Source of the DNA: Watersipora subatra
Taxonomy: Eukaryota; Bryozoa; Gymnolaemata; Cheilostomatida; Watersiporidae
Direction of reading: 5' to 3'
Length of the DNA stretch: 64,000 nt
NCBI RefSeq assembly: GCF_963576615.1
Contig: NC_088717.1
Location: forward strand, 26,236,013-26,300,012
Shown here: positions 34,800 through 46,807 of the stretch, in pieces
Position numbering within the stretch: position 1 is the first letter of the stretch
How the letters are laid out: each line of letters starts with the position of its first letter
Notes under the pieces: model-generated
What the model was told of the DNA's origin: nothing
Database searches by the model: none
The model's input: the letters and a program-made list of their open reading frames with translations, nothing else
Position numbers and translations under genes: made by a program

Positions 34800-37188
34800 G
34801 CACACGGGGACAATGCAAGGTTTTTGACACTATGGCAGTAACAGCAGCAATATGTTGTTTGCAACACCACCTTAAAATCTACCATCTAAACTAATGTTCC
34901 TCTGTTATTATCTGTAGAGAGAGAGCAAGTGTTATAATACTAGCAGAGGATCTATGGCTGTATTTTTAGTCAGCTCTGAAGTCGTTTTATTGAACATAGG
35001 AATCATTGCGTCATTAAGAGGGTTTCAAATAAAAAATATGAGTTTAGACGAGGGCGTATAAGGAATGCAAGAACTACAATAAAATAACTCTTGTTTTATG
35101 AAGCACGAACAAAGGATACTTGAGATTGTTTCATGATCTGGATAATTCATTTAGTCAATGAATGACTAAGGGAGAGTAGCTTTCAACATGAAAACACTGC
35201 CTGCTTTCCCTAGCCTAGTCTTTGTTAACGCAACAGTGGGTCACCTGCGCATAGCCCTGTATGATCAATTAGCCAGAGGGCATGAGATGGATATTCCATT
35301 GCGTGACTATAGGTTGCGTGACTAAATACTCACATTGCTCGCTATAACTAATAGGACTTGATAGCTTTGTAATAGGAGTAGGATTGCATCATGCTTACTC
35401 ATCTACATGCTATAAACTCTAATGATAACCGCTGAGCAAAGTTTACAGATTATATTCACCTGTTAACTGTCTCTTTTCTCTAGAATAAAACATCTACAGT
35501 TATAGCTTTCATTTCACGCGTGAGTAATAAGGTAGTCACAGAAAAGTAATCATAAACTGAGTTCTTGCTAGTCGATTTACTAACTCAATAATGTAACAGG
35601 CTGTTGTTACTATTTATATCAGTTACTGAAAATATAGCTTTCACTTGTGACTTCATACACAGAAGGTAATGCAGTCGTCAACAAAACTGCTGGGTGAACA
35701 AAGAGCAAATGTATAGCCTTTTTCTTAGAATCACCAACTTTGGCATACAATAGGACAGAAGAACTCGAGAAAATTTTTTGTCACTCGATTCAGTCCTAGA
35801 CATAGACTAATCTAGCTCATCCGTGATCAGAAACCTTGACTGTTTGTTATTAAATGTCGCAGATACAGTCTTTGAAGTGATAATATTAACACAGTTCAGC
35901 ATATGCCAATCACTCTCAATACTGATTACATCATATCAGGTGTAATCAGTCAAACATACATGTAGCTAACAGAGCAGCTTGCAAAAGCATGAAAACACTG
36001 CTCTATTTATACAATCGAGATGTCACTAGCAATTATCATTTACAGTCAAATTGTATTATTTTACTTTAAAATACAAGTTGAACAGTTTTGTTTTTTTATA
36101 CTGAGCTAGACTTGTTTTTGGATGTAGCTGCTCAAATGATGATAAAATTCACCTTTTCCTCTATCTTTTGTTCTGGTGTGTCATAACTGCTCAGTTTTAA
36201 CCTTGCAAACATTTGCTTATTATGTTCGATCTAAAAATATAACCAATATTACATATAATTCAAGTGGTCAGGGTGGCCTAGTGGTAGTGTCTTTGACTAT
36301 CAACCATGGAGTTGGTGGTTCAAGCCCTGCTTAATGCCACAGTGACAAAAAGCTCTCACCACGTTTCAACCATTAGTTACTGGGTCTTTCAGATCTAGAC
36401 CATAACTTGGAGACCTCATGTACCACACTGACAATGTGAGCATGTTTAAGATCCTCCTCTGTCCTTCGCACATTGAACAAGTAAAATGACTACCTGGCTC
36501 TACCAGACTGGACGTGTTACAAAATGCATCCCTTCGCATTAATCTGACAGTTCCAGAAGAAGCACCTGATATGTATTAGAACCACCCAAAAAAGCTTATA
36601 AAAAGCTAGTCTTGGTGGTGTGTTTCTCTACTAGCACATGAGAGGGCTACCAAGCATTGGTAGTGTTCTCATGTAATATTACTAAATGTATAATATAAAT
36701 AATAATTGTAAATAATATAATAATATATGTTTATTAATTTATATATATAAACAAAGATTGTCAGACTTTGGTGTATCATATCATTAACATCACTCAGAAA
36801 TGCAATACAGTTTTATTGCTTTGAGTGAAGCAATATCTGTATGATGAGAGAAGACAAAAAACAACATTATGTTTAATATATTGTTATATATTTATTAATG
36901 TATATATATAAACAAAGATTGTCCAACTTTGGCATATCATATCATTGCTTACTAGATTAGCAGTTGGGTGTATTGAATACAAAATACTCTCGCTGGCTTC
37001 ATATCAATTCAGCCAACAAGTCAGGGCAATGATAACATGGATTTTCCTGCTTAAGGTGGAATCCCTACCAGCAAATGGAAACTAGACGGAAGTCTTTTAG
37101 AATATTCTAGAAGCAATGCAATAGTGCTGACTCATATAAAGTTCTGTATAGTCTGGTTAATCAGTCAAATGTTTCCTGTAGTTATTTG
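34800..37188 (+). repeat. R1 segment of duplication unit 1
   Basis: Longest plus-strand copy of R1, interrupted by a SINE at 36264-36690. Paralogous to minus-strand segments at 40.64-41.8, 47.25-49.83 and 59.6-62.05 kb, and to diverged pieces at 1.2-2.5 and 12.2-13.6 kb. No ORF is conserved among copies. It ends at the AT palindrome, where the equivalent minus-strand copies continue into E. Confidence 0.85.
36264..36690 (+). mobile_element. tRNA-derived SINE
   Basis: tRNA-like head with A box tggcctagtgg (36274-36284) and B box ggttcaagccc (36317-36327), which would drive RNA polymerase III transcription. A non-tRNA body of about 330 bp follows (containing ctacctggctctaccagact and acttggagacc). 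A related copy lies on the minus strand at 47900-48345 at the same position within R1, so it inserted before that R1 copy was duplicated. SINEs depend on a LINE partner, not seen here. Confidence 0.85.
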
Positions 37189-37365
37189 GATATATAATAT
37201 CCAAATATTATTTATATATATAATCTATATTATGTATAATATATTATATGTATAATATATTATATATATTATTAATATACTATATATTATATATAATATA
37301 TATGTAATATATTATATATATTATATATATAATATATTATATATATTATATATAATATAGACTAA
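37189..37365. repeat. AT-rich palindrome at the inversion junction
   Basis: About 175 bp made almost only of A and T, with nested inverted repeats of ataatatattatatat-type sequence. It sits where plus-strand unit 1 meets minus-strand unit 2. Confidence 0.85.
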
Positions 37366-38109
37366 ATATAACGTTCAGCAATGGTGACTCCTCCACCTCT
37401 TAAAAAGCACATATTGACAAACTGTACATTAGAGAAGATGTAAAAGGTAAAGGAATGGTTTCAATTGAGGAATGTGTGTGAATCGAGGAATTTTTGCTAA
37501 CCATAAAAAATTTAATTTTAATATTTAATTAAAATTTTAATATAAAATACTTGCTCAAATATTCTATATTTGATCTAACACTTTATATTACTGTTATGTT
37601 ATTTTTATATATGTATATATTTTGTTTCAAAATATATACTATTATTTAAAGTTATTAAATGTATATATTATTTTTATAGTGTCAACTAAGTGAAATAGTC
37701 ATTGTATTTCTTTATGTTAATTTACTATGGCTTGATTTGAAATGTTTAATTTTTAGACAAAGTTTTTAATAAATAATGGTGAGATACCTATTTTGTATGC
37801 TGAGACATATCGGTTGTTCTCATCAAATTCATATGCATATTTGCAAGTTGAAACATGTGGGTCTGATGGCACATTCACAACAGAAAAGATTAGTCCTTTA
37901 TAAACATTTATTATATACAATATTCAATTATTATATTTGCTAACAATGTGATACAATATAACATCAGCTATCATTTATAAAAAATAATCATTTTGCTTAA
38001 AATAAGTGATCTCAAACAAGGTATTGCATAATTCAGTGACTGATATTATAACCACTACATATAAAATCAATGCTGTTAGGTAACAGCCATTCAAGGGTTG
38101 GTATCATCT
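37366..38109 (-). other. B2 3' flank with remnant start of ORF C
   Basis: Matches 53.17-53.8 kb. A minus-strand ATG near 37515 opens MVSKNSSIHTHSS, equivalent to the start of the ORF at 52895-53212, but the downstream part differs and is cut off near the palindrome. Candidate polyadenylation signal for B2 (complement tttatt) at 37907-37912. Confidence 0.5.
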
Positions 38110-39151
38110 TTAGGCACCAGGGGGTTTGCGACAGATACATTTTCGAACCAGATAGACCTTTTTCGTAACCTGGTCAGTGATTCTTTTCCATTTACACTGA
38201 TTATTGTAATGGCTCTCCCAGTCACCAGAGGAGCTAAAATAAATATAATATAAGTAATATGGTGTTTAACCTTTGTGTACAGTAGCCGATAATCTGCTAA
38301 CAATTTTTAGCCAATTTCAGTGCCAACTAATTTTAAATGTGAACAGCGGGTTCAGACAATTATAGTAGAGCAATATACTTTGTTAGGGTAATTGTTGACT
38401 TGCTAAATAGTATTCTTGTGTAGACGACCATAAAATGTTTTTGATTGACAAGTTTCTAAACTAGTATAATAAACAGTTTTTTCATAAGTTCAACCGTATA
38501 ATGACAAGAAAAACTCTCTATAAACCTTTTAGAGAAGTAGGTGTGAGAATGTTTTACTTGTACTTACTATTTACCACAAACACACTCTCGGGTTAGGGTA
38601 AACTTTTCGAAAGTCATTGAGCCCATGCATCCACTTCGTCGTATCGTCTGAGGTTTGTGTGACCTTAAAAATATAGCATAGATTTACAAAGAAATACAGA
38701 GATGTATCTAAGCAGCTGTGAACCAACTGGTAGCTTTCTGCGTCAGTATTTTTGAGCATTGCATGAAAACTGTCTCCATAGCAAGTAAAACAGGTGCTTC
38801 ATTCGTTGACGAAACCAGGCTTGAAAACTTATAAAAATATCTAGTAACAGTAGCTATTTGCTTAGAGGATACAACTGTTTTGAAATTTTGTCAAAGTTAA
38901 ATATTTTTTTATTTGCTACTAATTGCCAATTTATTTTAAGTTGTTTTCAAATTACCAATTCAACATTCAATATTGTTAATGTCTCAAGTACAGAACTCAA
39001 TTACAATAGTTCCGATGTAAAATTACCTGTTGTAGTGGCATTTTCTTCCCGGATATCTTGGAGGCGCATGCTCTTGCACTTCAACAGCCAGATAGCCAAC
39101 TGTCTGTCCTGGATCTATCTCATCATCACTGTCTAGTGGTCTATGCGCCAT
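38110..39151 (-). CDS. gene B2: 114-aa two-module cysteine protein
   Basis: Exons (minus) 39027-39151, 38568-38663 and 38110-38233; introns 363 and 334 bp, phase 2. Donors are GTAATT and GTAAGT; the exon 2 acceptor is AAG rather than the TAG of B1, shared with B3. The first 42 residues are nearly those of B1 (acidic PLDSDDE start), and all seven Cys are kept. Exon 2 differs sharply from B1 at residues 58-62 (MTFEK against WKIKE) while its surroundings are conserved. C-terminus KPPGA. No signal peptide. Function unknown. The A gene that should precede it is missing, its place taken by R1/D sequence. Confidence 0.85.
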
Positions 39152-40635
39152 GTCTAATGATCGTCTTATGCGTTATAAAGAGCGAGTGTAAGCAGTTCGC
39201 AACTATCAAAGGTTTTGATGCCATCATATGGAAGGCTTCCTTTTTATAGTACCGACAGTTAAGGGATATCCAAGATTTCAGAAAGTTTCCAGGAAGGGAA
39301 AAATGAAACTTGTTTGCGGAATTCCAAAAAAGGGTTTCCCAGAATGATCATTAGTCATGATAAAAGTACTGAGCCACTAACAGCATGACTTTTGGAATTT
39401 CCGAGATCACAGGGAATTTTGTTTTCCGTTTTCCTAAAGCATGCGGTGATAATCACTAAACATTTACATGCACGCCTTTAAATAGCTGGTTTATCATGCA
39501 TCTGCATAGCATGCCTAGCCTCATCCCTACACCTTAACTTAGTTTCACTCGTAACCATCCAGCTGCAGAAATAATTTCATTTTTAGAGTCTCTCTTTCTC
39601 TTCCACTGGTATACTAAAGCTTTAACATAGCTGTGGTATATGGTTACTCATTCACACTGCCTGAGACAAGATGGTTTTCATAATGTGACATCATAAGTAG
39701 TCTACATATGACACAAGAAACTAGAGAAGTCAAAGGTGGAGCCATCTGTATACTTGGACAGCTAATGAGTCTGTAAAGATGAGAATAACTAACCATGTGC
39801 TAGTTATCTACAAGTGCACACAACTAACAGCACCATACCTTTTTTAAATATTTACATTTTTTCACATGTATGCAGGCATAATTATACCTATTTCTATAGG
39901 TTTTGTCTAATGAGCATCAGTTGAAAAAACACTATACACAGCCCTCATTACCACTTTACACAACATTATGTAATCATTTGTTGTTGCATGACAGCAAGTA
40001 AAGAGCTGGCTGTCTTTGTGTGTTATGTGACCTTGTTCTGGCCTTGCCAAAACTTTTGCTTAGGACAGTAAGTGTGGTATATGTTTTAATGTTTATATGT
40101 TTCAAACAGTTTTAATTTTCTACACTGATCTAGACCTGTTCGTGGTTGTAGCTGCTTAAAAGATGATGAAATTCACCTTTTCCTCTATCTTTTGTTTTGG
40201 TATATTCATAACTGTTCAGTTTTAACCTTGCACTGCTTGCTTATTATGTGTATATTATATATAAAATATTATCAATATTATATATAATACATTTATGTAT
40301 TATATATAAACAAAGGTTATCAAACTTTGGCACGTCATATCATTGTTTACTACATTAGCAATTGGGTGTATTGATTACTAGATACTAACTCTGGCTGGCA
40401 TATCAGGTCAGCCAACAAGCCAGGGCAACGATAACATGGAGTTTCCTGCTTGAGATGGAATCCCTAGCAGCATATGGAAACTAGATTGAAGTCTTTTAGA
40501 ATATTCTAGAAGCGATGCAGAGGTGCGATATATGAGTTTGACTGCTATCCAGTTGCTTAGTACATAAAAGTCACAAACTTTTATACGAAGAAATATTTCA
40601 TATTGGCCTATCAGAGACATGCTTTGGAATATTAC
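39152..40635 (-). other. B2 upstream segment with promoter and inserted R1 fragment
   Basis: Paralogous to the A-B intergenic segments of units 1 and 3. TATA (complement tttttata) at 39241-39248, ggaatttcc at 39394-39402, gggtttccc at 39332-39340, ttccaggaa at 39287-39295, mirroring B1. An R1 fragment in plus orientation (about 40085-40545) interrupts the segment, splitting agtaag from gtgcgatatatg. The small ORFs are not conserved. Confidence 0.6.
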
Positions 40636-40639
40636 ATGA

Positions 40640-41830
40640 CTTAGTATTATATACAGATTAGTACAGAGTTTTTTAAACCGCTATCATCTGATGCAGTTGT
40701 TTTAAGTCTCTGGTTTGCCAAATAACATGCTCATATTAAAAACACAATTTACAGTAAAATGCCTTTTGCTATGACTAAGACCAAGTCTGCTGCCTCTAGT
40801 AGCAGTAATGTATGCTGCCTATAATAAGTATTGTGGAAATACACCAACAATACATAATATTTCTAAATATATCATACACAGCTCTATTATCAAACTCCAA
40901 ATCACTACAGGAAACATTTGACTGAATAACCAGACTATACAGAACTTTATGTGAGTCAGCACAACTGTATCACTTCTATAATATTATAAAATACTTCCTT
41001 CTAGTTTCCATTTGCTGCTAGAGATTCCATCTTTTTTTCAACTCAGTTTTTGATTACTTTTCTGTGACTACCTTATCATTTACTAGTAAACTGAAAGCAA
41101 TGAATGTTTTATCCTAGAGAGAAGAGACAGTTACTAGGTGAATATGATATGTAAACTTTGCTCAGTGGTTATCATTAGAGTTTGGAGCATGTAGATGAGT
41201 AAGCATGATGCACTCCTACTCCCATTACAGAGCTATCAAGTCCAATTAGTTATAGTCAGCAATGTGGGTATTTAGTGCTAAAATAACCTATAGTCACGCA
41301 ATGGAATATCCAGCCTATGCACTATGGCTAAATTGATCATACAGGGCTATGCGCAGGTGACCCACTGTTGTGTTAACAAACACTAGGCTAGGGAAAGCAG
41401 GCAGTGTTTCCATGTTGGAAACTACCCTCGCTTGCTCATGCATTGACTAAATGAATTATCCAGATCATGAAACAATCTTAAGAATTCAAAGTACACTTCA
41501 CCTAAAACAAAAGTTATTATATTGTAGTTCTTGTATGCCTTTATACTCGCCCGCCTAAACTAGTCTTTCAAGTTTGAAACCTTCTTAATGATGCAATCAG
41601 TGTTAGTTTTCTAACCAATATCTCAAAGTTGACTAAAAATACAGCCATAGTTCCTCTGTTGGTATTATAACACTTGCTCTCTCTCTACAGATAATAACAG
41701 AGGAATATTAGTTTAGATAGTAGATTCTAAGGTGGTGCTGCAGACATCATATTACTAGTGCTGCCACTATGAAGTGTCAACAGCCTTACATCATCATGTT
41801 GCACTCAAAAATAGATTTCATTTATAAAAT
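40640..41830 (-). repeat. R1 segment, truncated copy without SINE or minisatellite 1
   Basis: Minus-strand R1, similar to 59.6-62.05 kb. It begins inside R1 at about 40640 and reaches the outer end near 41.8 kb; R1's middle part, where the SINE sits in other copies, is missing at about 41036. With the plus-strand fragment at 40085-40545 it forms an imperfect inverted repeat. Confidence 0.75.
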
Positions 41831-42049
41831 AGATGTAATTTATGAAATAAATAGACATTTATTGATTTTATTGAAATTATAATTGATATGAGCTAAAAAG
41901 CAAGCCTATTTAATGTCAAAGCAAAGTTATTTTGCAAACTATCTGTTGTCAAAAGATGTTATCACAAAAAAGTTAGATTGACAGTGTTAGATGCGGAGTT
42001 TTAAAACCCTCTTCAGATATCTCATGATATTTGATTATCTGTTTTTCCA

Positions 42050-42760
42050 TACAGGAATCAAATCACAGTCAATGCCTACCAGGAATATGATAGTATGCAA
42101 AGGTCAACATGATGGCGTGTAATGGTTTCACAGGAATTTTATCAAAACTCTAGATTGGTTGTTCATAGTTGAAAAGAATAGATGAGAGTGATAGTTTTCA
42201 TACTCCATTCTTCCAACGCTGTTGGCAACTCTAATTTCATCACTAGGTTTTCATAAGAAGCAAATGTTGTGTAAGGCATTTCATAGTCAACATAAAATAA
42301 CTCTATGAATGTATTGATATTAATAAATATTCTGCTTTCCATCTGCTGAGCATCGGGAATTCCAAGCTTCTGTTTCCAAAGTTCTTGGAAATCAAAAACT
42401 TTCATTGCAAATTCCTATTACATCATCCAATTCATACTGTAGAACAATTTTAGGTTTTATGGCATCAGCTATCATTTTATTTATTTATAGTTGTCTATAC
42501 TTGTCTGTGACTGATGAAATAAAGGAAAGCATGATAACCAAAAGAAACTGGATATACAAAACACCGTAGATCATGCCCTGAATGACATATTGAGAGATTA
42601 CTTTTGATAACCATAAGAAACTCAATGCAACTAAGTATAGAATACTTGTTCAGGTTATAATAGAGAATTGCTCATGCTAACCGATTACGATGGTCATCAC
42701 ATTTTTATAGTAACTTATTATGGATTGTGATTAAAATGTTAACTTTAGACAAAGTTTTAA
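42050..42760 (-). other. D segment copy with longest ORF-like relic
   Basis: The minus-strand ORF at 42163-42405 (80 codons) reads FQELWKQKLGIPDAQ, then FYVDYEMPYTTFASYENLV and ends IYSFQL. The same peptide is recognisable at 32973-33140, 51117-51410 and, broken, at 62440-62600. No known domain. The N-terminal end differs between copies, so the true start or splice site is not known. Confidence 0.5.
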
Positions 42761-42779
42761 ATGAACAGCCAAGAGATTC

Positions 42780-43130
42780 CCATTTAATATCACTTGTTTT
42801 TGTCAAAATCATATGCATGTTTGCAAGTTGATACATGCATGTTTGAAGGCACTTTCACAACAAAAATTGTTGGTCATTTAGAAACATTTGCTGTTTATAA
42901 TTTTGAAGTATAATATTTACTGACACATACTACAACTTTCAAAAAGTATCCAATTTACTTAAAGTTATGATCTCAAACAAGGTTTCGCATGGTTTAATCT
43001 GGATATCGCCCTCAACACAGTTGTTCAAGTTTGCTAATTGCTGTGGACATGTATACTTGAATAAATTATCTATCGAAATTACCCTTGTTGGTTTTTCCAG
43101 ACAATGCTAAAATAAGTAAAATAAACAGAG
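42780..43130 (-). pseudogene. B gene 3' relic directly downstream of A2
   Basis: On the minus strand the B 3' flank is recognisable (gatctcaaacaagg at 42970; ggcactttcacaac near 42848). Near 43100-43125 a decayed exon 3 start follows the ttttag acceptor, with WKN where B has WEN, then a stop. The rest of the exon and exons 1-2 are absent, and A2 ends only about 90 bp away, so the A-B interval and most of the B gene were deleted. Confidence 0.5.
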
Positions 43131-43220
43131 CTGAATTTCCAATAATATAATATTTTTATAGGAGAAATTATGAAACTATATATAACAGATAATCATTACA
43201 GAACTGTACAATTCTAGAGT

Positions 43221-43869
43221 TCAAGGTCGCTGACAAACGCATCGACGAGCAAGGTAGACTCTGTTGGTTTTCTGATCTTTAATCTTCCTCCATCTGCAGT
43301 CACGGCTGTAGTGGGTTTCAGGAGATCGTACAGTGCTGCAAGTCAATTCATCATTGTTATTATTTTCTCTACACATGACAGAATACGAGTAGGCTAGTCA
43401 CAGAAAGTGATTCACATTGAATTTCTTTGTGAACACGGCTAGAAAATAAAGATTGTACATGCGCTTATGAGTATTTTAATAATTTTTTGCCCGCTAATTA
43501 AAATGCATATACATGTATGAACAAACCAGAACTGATTAATAATTCACACTTACAATTTTCCTTGAGCCTCTTTACCGCATTTGCAACTTCTTGTGAACTC
43601 AAACATGTTGCAGGCAATTTGTTTTCTACAAATACAAAAGTATTTTATAACTTTCCAATCACTCAATTAGGAAATCAAGAAAGCTTTAAAATTTCACATA
43701 AAGCAAGAAACGTGCAAGCTGTTCAACGGATGATGATGAGACATTACCTTTTAAAGCGGCATGTGCCGCTGGTGACATAATCATGCTGTTCGACTTCAGT
43801 CTTAAATGTATATTGTCCGTACCGAGGAGGGGTCGGTTCATCATCCGAGTCTGGTGGTGAGTACGACAT
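43221..43869 (-). CDS. gene A2: 102-aa two-module cysteine protein, most diverged A copy
   Basis: Exons (minus) 43748-43869, 43554-43625 and 43221-43335; introns 122 and 218 bp, phase 2. Starts MSYSPPDSDDE. Seven Cys at 37, 46, 55, 57, 78, 97, 99: module 1 is C37-R-F...C46...R53-S-C55-K-C57-G-K, module 2 is C78-R-W...R95-R-C97-V-C99. C46 has no counterpart in A1 or A3 (Gly there) but parallels C54 of B, so A2 resembles the link between A and B. Exon 2 is 18 bp longer than in A1. No signal peptide. Ends QRP. Function unknown. Confidence 0.85.
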
Positions 43870-43958
43870 GATGAAGTTGTTTTAAACTCTCAGTGGCTTA
43901 GGAAGTTCAGCTGCTTCTCTTTTCTTTCAAATATGATGGAGTTTCAGCTAAACGCTGC

Positions 43959-44120
43959 TTTTTATATCGAGTCTCTGGAATTTTTGTTTACCAAATCTTT
44001 ATTCCAAATCTCTTGGAAATTTATCATGGAAATGTTTTGCTAACGAAACAAATATATATGACTCATGCTTTGCAGCTTCCAACTAGTCTATAATCAAAGT
44101 ATTCCCAGGGCGGAAATTCC
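43959..44120 (-). promoter_or_regulatory. A2 promoter: TATA box and kB-like site
   Basis: TATA (complement tttttata) at 43959-43966, 90-97 bp before the ATG; ggaaattcc at 44112-44120, about 150 bp further upstream, the spacing seen in the other genes. Confidence 0.6.
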
Positions 44121-44867
44121 AAACAGTTTGGGAAATGATGATGGAAACCCATGGCTGGTCAATTACACGTAGCTATACAAAAAAACAGGAAATTCTTAAG
44201 CCAACACGTACCAATTATGATATTCTGGAATTTAATATATATAAATATTTTCAAAATATTGATCAATGTTTTTATATTACATACTCTAGAACTCATTGTT
44301 TGCTTTTAAAATGTCTTATCTTTTTTATCAGATTTTAGATGTACACACTGACTCACCAACTAAACATGCTAAAGTATGTTTCTGAACCCGTATTATCTGT
44401 TTATTTACTCAATGCCTATTGAAGGATTCTCAGTAAGGAATAAAAATAAATATATTACTGTGATAGAGATATGCAACAAAAAACCTTTTACAAAATCGTT
44501 CTCAGGAATGCCTAAAATAGATCATAATGTTATATAAAAAAGGATGTTTTTCAAACACTATGAGAATTTTGCCAACTACGCTCTTTTATGGGTGTAAAGA
44601 AAAACATAATGTCCTCAAATGTCAGATTTCTTTCCCTACCCAGCGCTGATGATTTCGGGTGTTACCCATCAATCCTAACATTACAAATACATTCTTTTTC
44701 TTATCGGAGTCTTCATGTCTGATGAAAAGGTGCTTCTTAGAAATCAAAACTTACAAATTTCAATTGTTGCTGACTATTATATTTTTAATCTAGAAAATAT
44801 ACACAGATCATCAACCTTGATAAGACATACAGTTGTGTTCATACAATTTGATGATTGATACAGAGAA
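44121..44867. other. A2 upstream segment, duplicated, no gene
   Basis: Paralogous to 57.15-57.75 kb and, more loosely, to sequence before A1. It ends at minisatellite 2. No supported ORF. Confidence 0.5.
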
Positions 44868-45262
44868 TTATTGATACAAATAGACATATTGATAACAATA
44901 GACATATTGATACAAATAGACATATTGATACAAATAGACATATTGATACAAATAGACATATTAATACAAATAGAGATATTGATACAAATAGACATATTGA
45001 TACAAATAGACATATTGATACAAATAGACGTATTGATACAAATAGACGTATTGATACAAATAGACATATTGATACAAATAGACATATGAATACAAATAGC
45101 CATATTGATACTAATAGACATATGGATACAAATAGACATATTGATACAAATAGACATATGAATACAAATAGCCATATTGATACTAATAGACATATGGATA
45201 CAAATAGACATATTGATACAAATAAACATATTGATACAAATAGACATATTAATACAAATACA
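44868..45262 (+). repeat. minisatellite 2 (18-bp gatacaaatagacatatt), copy 1
   Basis: About 22 units of 18 bp with small variants (gatatgaatagacatatt, aatacaaatagccatatt). Because 18 is divisible by three, all frames of one or both strands stay open. The flank after 45262 (ttgtgggctcacatttggaag) matches that after 63462. Confidence 0.97.
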
Positions 45263-45663
45263 TTTGTGGGCTCACATTTGGAAGATTATTAGTTGCACTC
45301 CCAGTTTGCCCCCAATTCATCATAAATTTTGTACGGGTTGATGAAGATGTGGATGTGGCATGGTGATATGGTTATGGTATATAGTTTTAAAACTTTATTC
45401 TCTATATTAGATATTTTTTGTGCTATCGACATTTGTTGTTCATGCCTTGGCTTGGGCTTATTTTTGTAGGTGTATGAAGGCATTGACATCATAATCAAAT
45501 CAATACAGTTTCAGTGTTCTGAGTGGTCCTATATCCGTATGTTGACAGAGAAAAGGCTGATGTATAATGTATAGCAAATGAGTCCAGCCTTCATACAATA
45601 TGGAACCAAATACTTTATACATTCTATTTACTTGTGTACAAGCTGTAATATATCTACACAAGT
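45263..45663. other. segment shared with 63.46-63.87 kb, no gene
   Basis: Nearly the same sequence as 63463-63867, differing by scattered substitutions. It links minisatellite 2 with E in the duplication unit. Confidence 0.6.
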
Positions 45664-45667
45664 TTAA

Positions 45668-46729
45668 CCCTTTCGCGGGCGAATTTTCAAAACTAAATCA
45701 GACTCCCATAGGCGAATTAATTTTCCAAAAATTCAATTTTTTTTAAAGGTTCATACTTTTTTCTGTGCGTTATTATGTGCATATATCTATGTTTAAAGGT
45801 GCATATGTATACATGTATATGTCCATAGGCATATATATATATTATAAACAAATAAAAATGTATAACATAAAATATATGCTTTTCATAATAATTGTCTATT
45901 TACGAATGATATTTTCGAAAGCATTCCTCTTTACAAAGGCCCACATCGCAGTCTTTGCACCATGTACTTATCCGTGTAACAAAGAGCTCCCCCAAAGATG
46001 TACTTCCTGGATTGACAGGCTCAAAAAACTTCTCAAAATACTCTACTGGTTGAGCATCTACTGGAGTAAATACTGAGCCTGTCACTGCTATAAACTGCTG
46101 AATTGTAGGAGATTTATCTCTGTTTATGTTGGTTATATTCTTCCAGGCACTGGCATCACTCCTACTCACATTCTCATCATTACTGCTACTAGCCTTTTCA
46201 TCACTGTAACTTCCAGATGTAAAGTCATTTCAATCACAATCCGAACCTGATTCACTGTCATCTCTTGCTACTAAATCTAAAAAGTCACTGTCAGCTCTGA
46301 ATCTCTTAGTTATTTCGGTACTAGTACTTGCTTTATTAGAATAACCTCGGGAGGTTCTTTTAGAAGTCGCCATGACGGTAAACTAAAGTCAAACTCTCGA
46401 AAAATTCAGTAAATAAAAGCTAAAACCGAAGCAAGAAAAATAAAAGTTGTTAAATTATTTAGAACAATTTTCTAATTTTTTTCTAAAGTTTATTTATTCA
46501 TCACTGCTAAAAACGATCGTTTTATTTTCAACCTTAAAGTCAATTTTTGAGGCTAACCGAAACTACTATATCGTAGCTTGCTATTGGTAAAAAAAGTAAA
46601 CAAAAAACGGCATTTAGCTAACCAGAAGCTGCAATAATAAAATAAGTTACCGAAACGACAAAAACGTCGCACTGCCCATTAGCAGCCGTATCGCAAAGCG
46701 ACAAAAACGTCGCTCTGCCCGCGAAAGGG
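45668..46729 (-). mobile_element. piggyBac internal-deletion derivative (1.06 kb)
   Basis: 13-bp terminal inverted repeats CCCTTTCGCGGGC, flanked on both sides by TTAA (45664-45667 and 46730-46733), the piggyBac target. Subterminal repeats of gacaaaaacgtcgc lie at about 46657 and 46702. It carries a truncated transposase (next entry). The paralogous segment near 63865 lacks it and has acaagtccaaagtag where the filled site has acaagt-TTAA...TTAA-agtag, the empty site with two changes. Confidence 0.93.
45900..46373 (-). pseudogene. piggyBac transposase, N- and C-terminal ends joined, DDD core missing
   Basis: From the ATG at 46373 the frame reads an acidic Ser/Asp-rich N-terminus, one TGA (46230-46232), then FIAVTGSVFTPVDAQPVEYF, the start of the piggyBac domain. 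Within about 25 residues it passes to WCKDCDVGLCKEECFRKYH, the Cys-rich C-terminal finger. The catalytic core of roughly 400 residues is missing. The frame stays open across the junction, so the deletion was in frame; the stop came before or after. A product, if made, could bind ends but not cut. Confidence 0.88.
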
Positions 46730-46807
46730 TTAAAGTAGTCTGATTCAGGCTGCTAAAAAGAATCACGACAAACATTTCTGTTTGTTACAATCATGAGATA
46801 CCTTACC

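Noticed and set aside
36264-36335. Functional tRNA gene
   Set aside because: A and B boxes are present but no tRNA cloverleaf closes, and a SINE body follows; a paralogue lies at 47.9-48.3 kb.
44777-45292. Long ORFs on both strands (up to 156 codons) with repeated peptides
   Set aside because: They come from the 18-bp minisatellite; unit length divisible by three keeps frames open on both strands.
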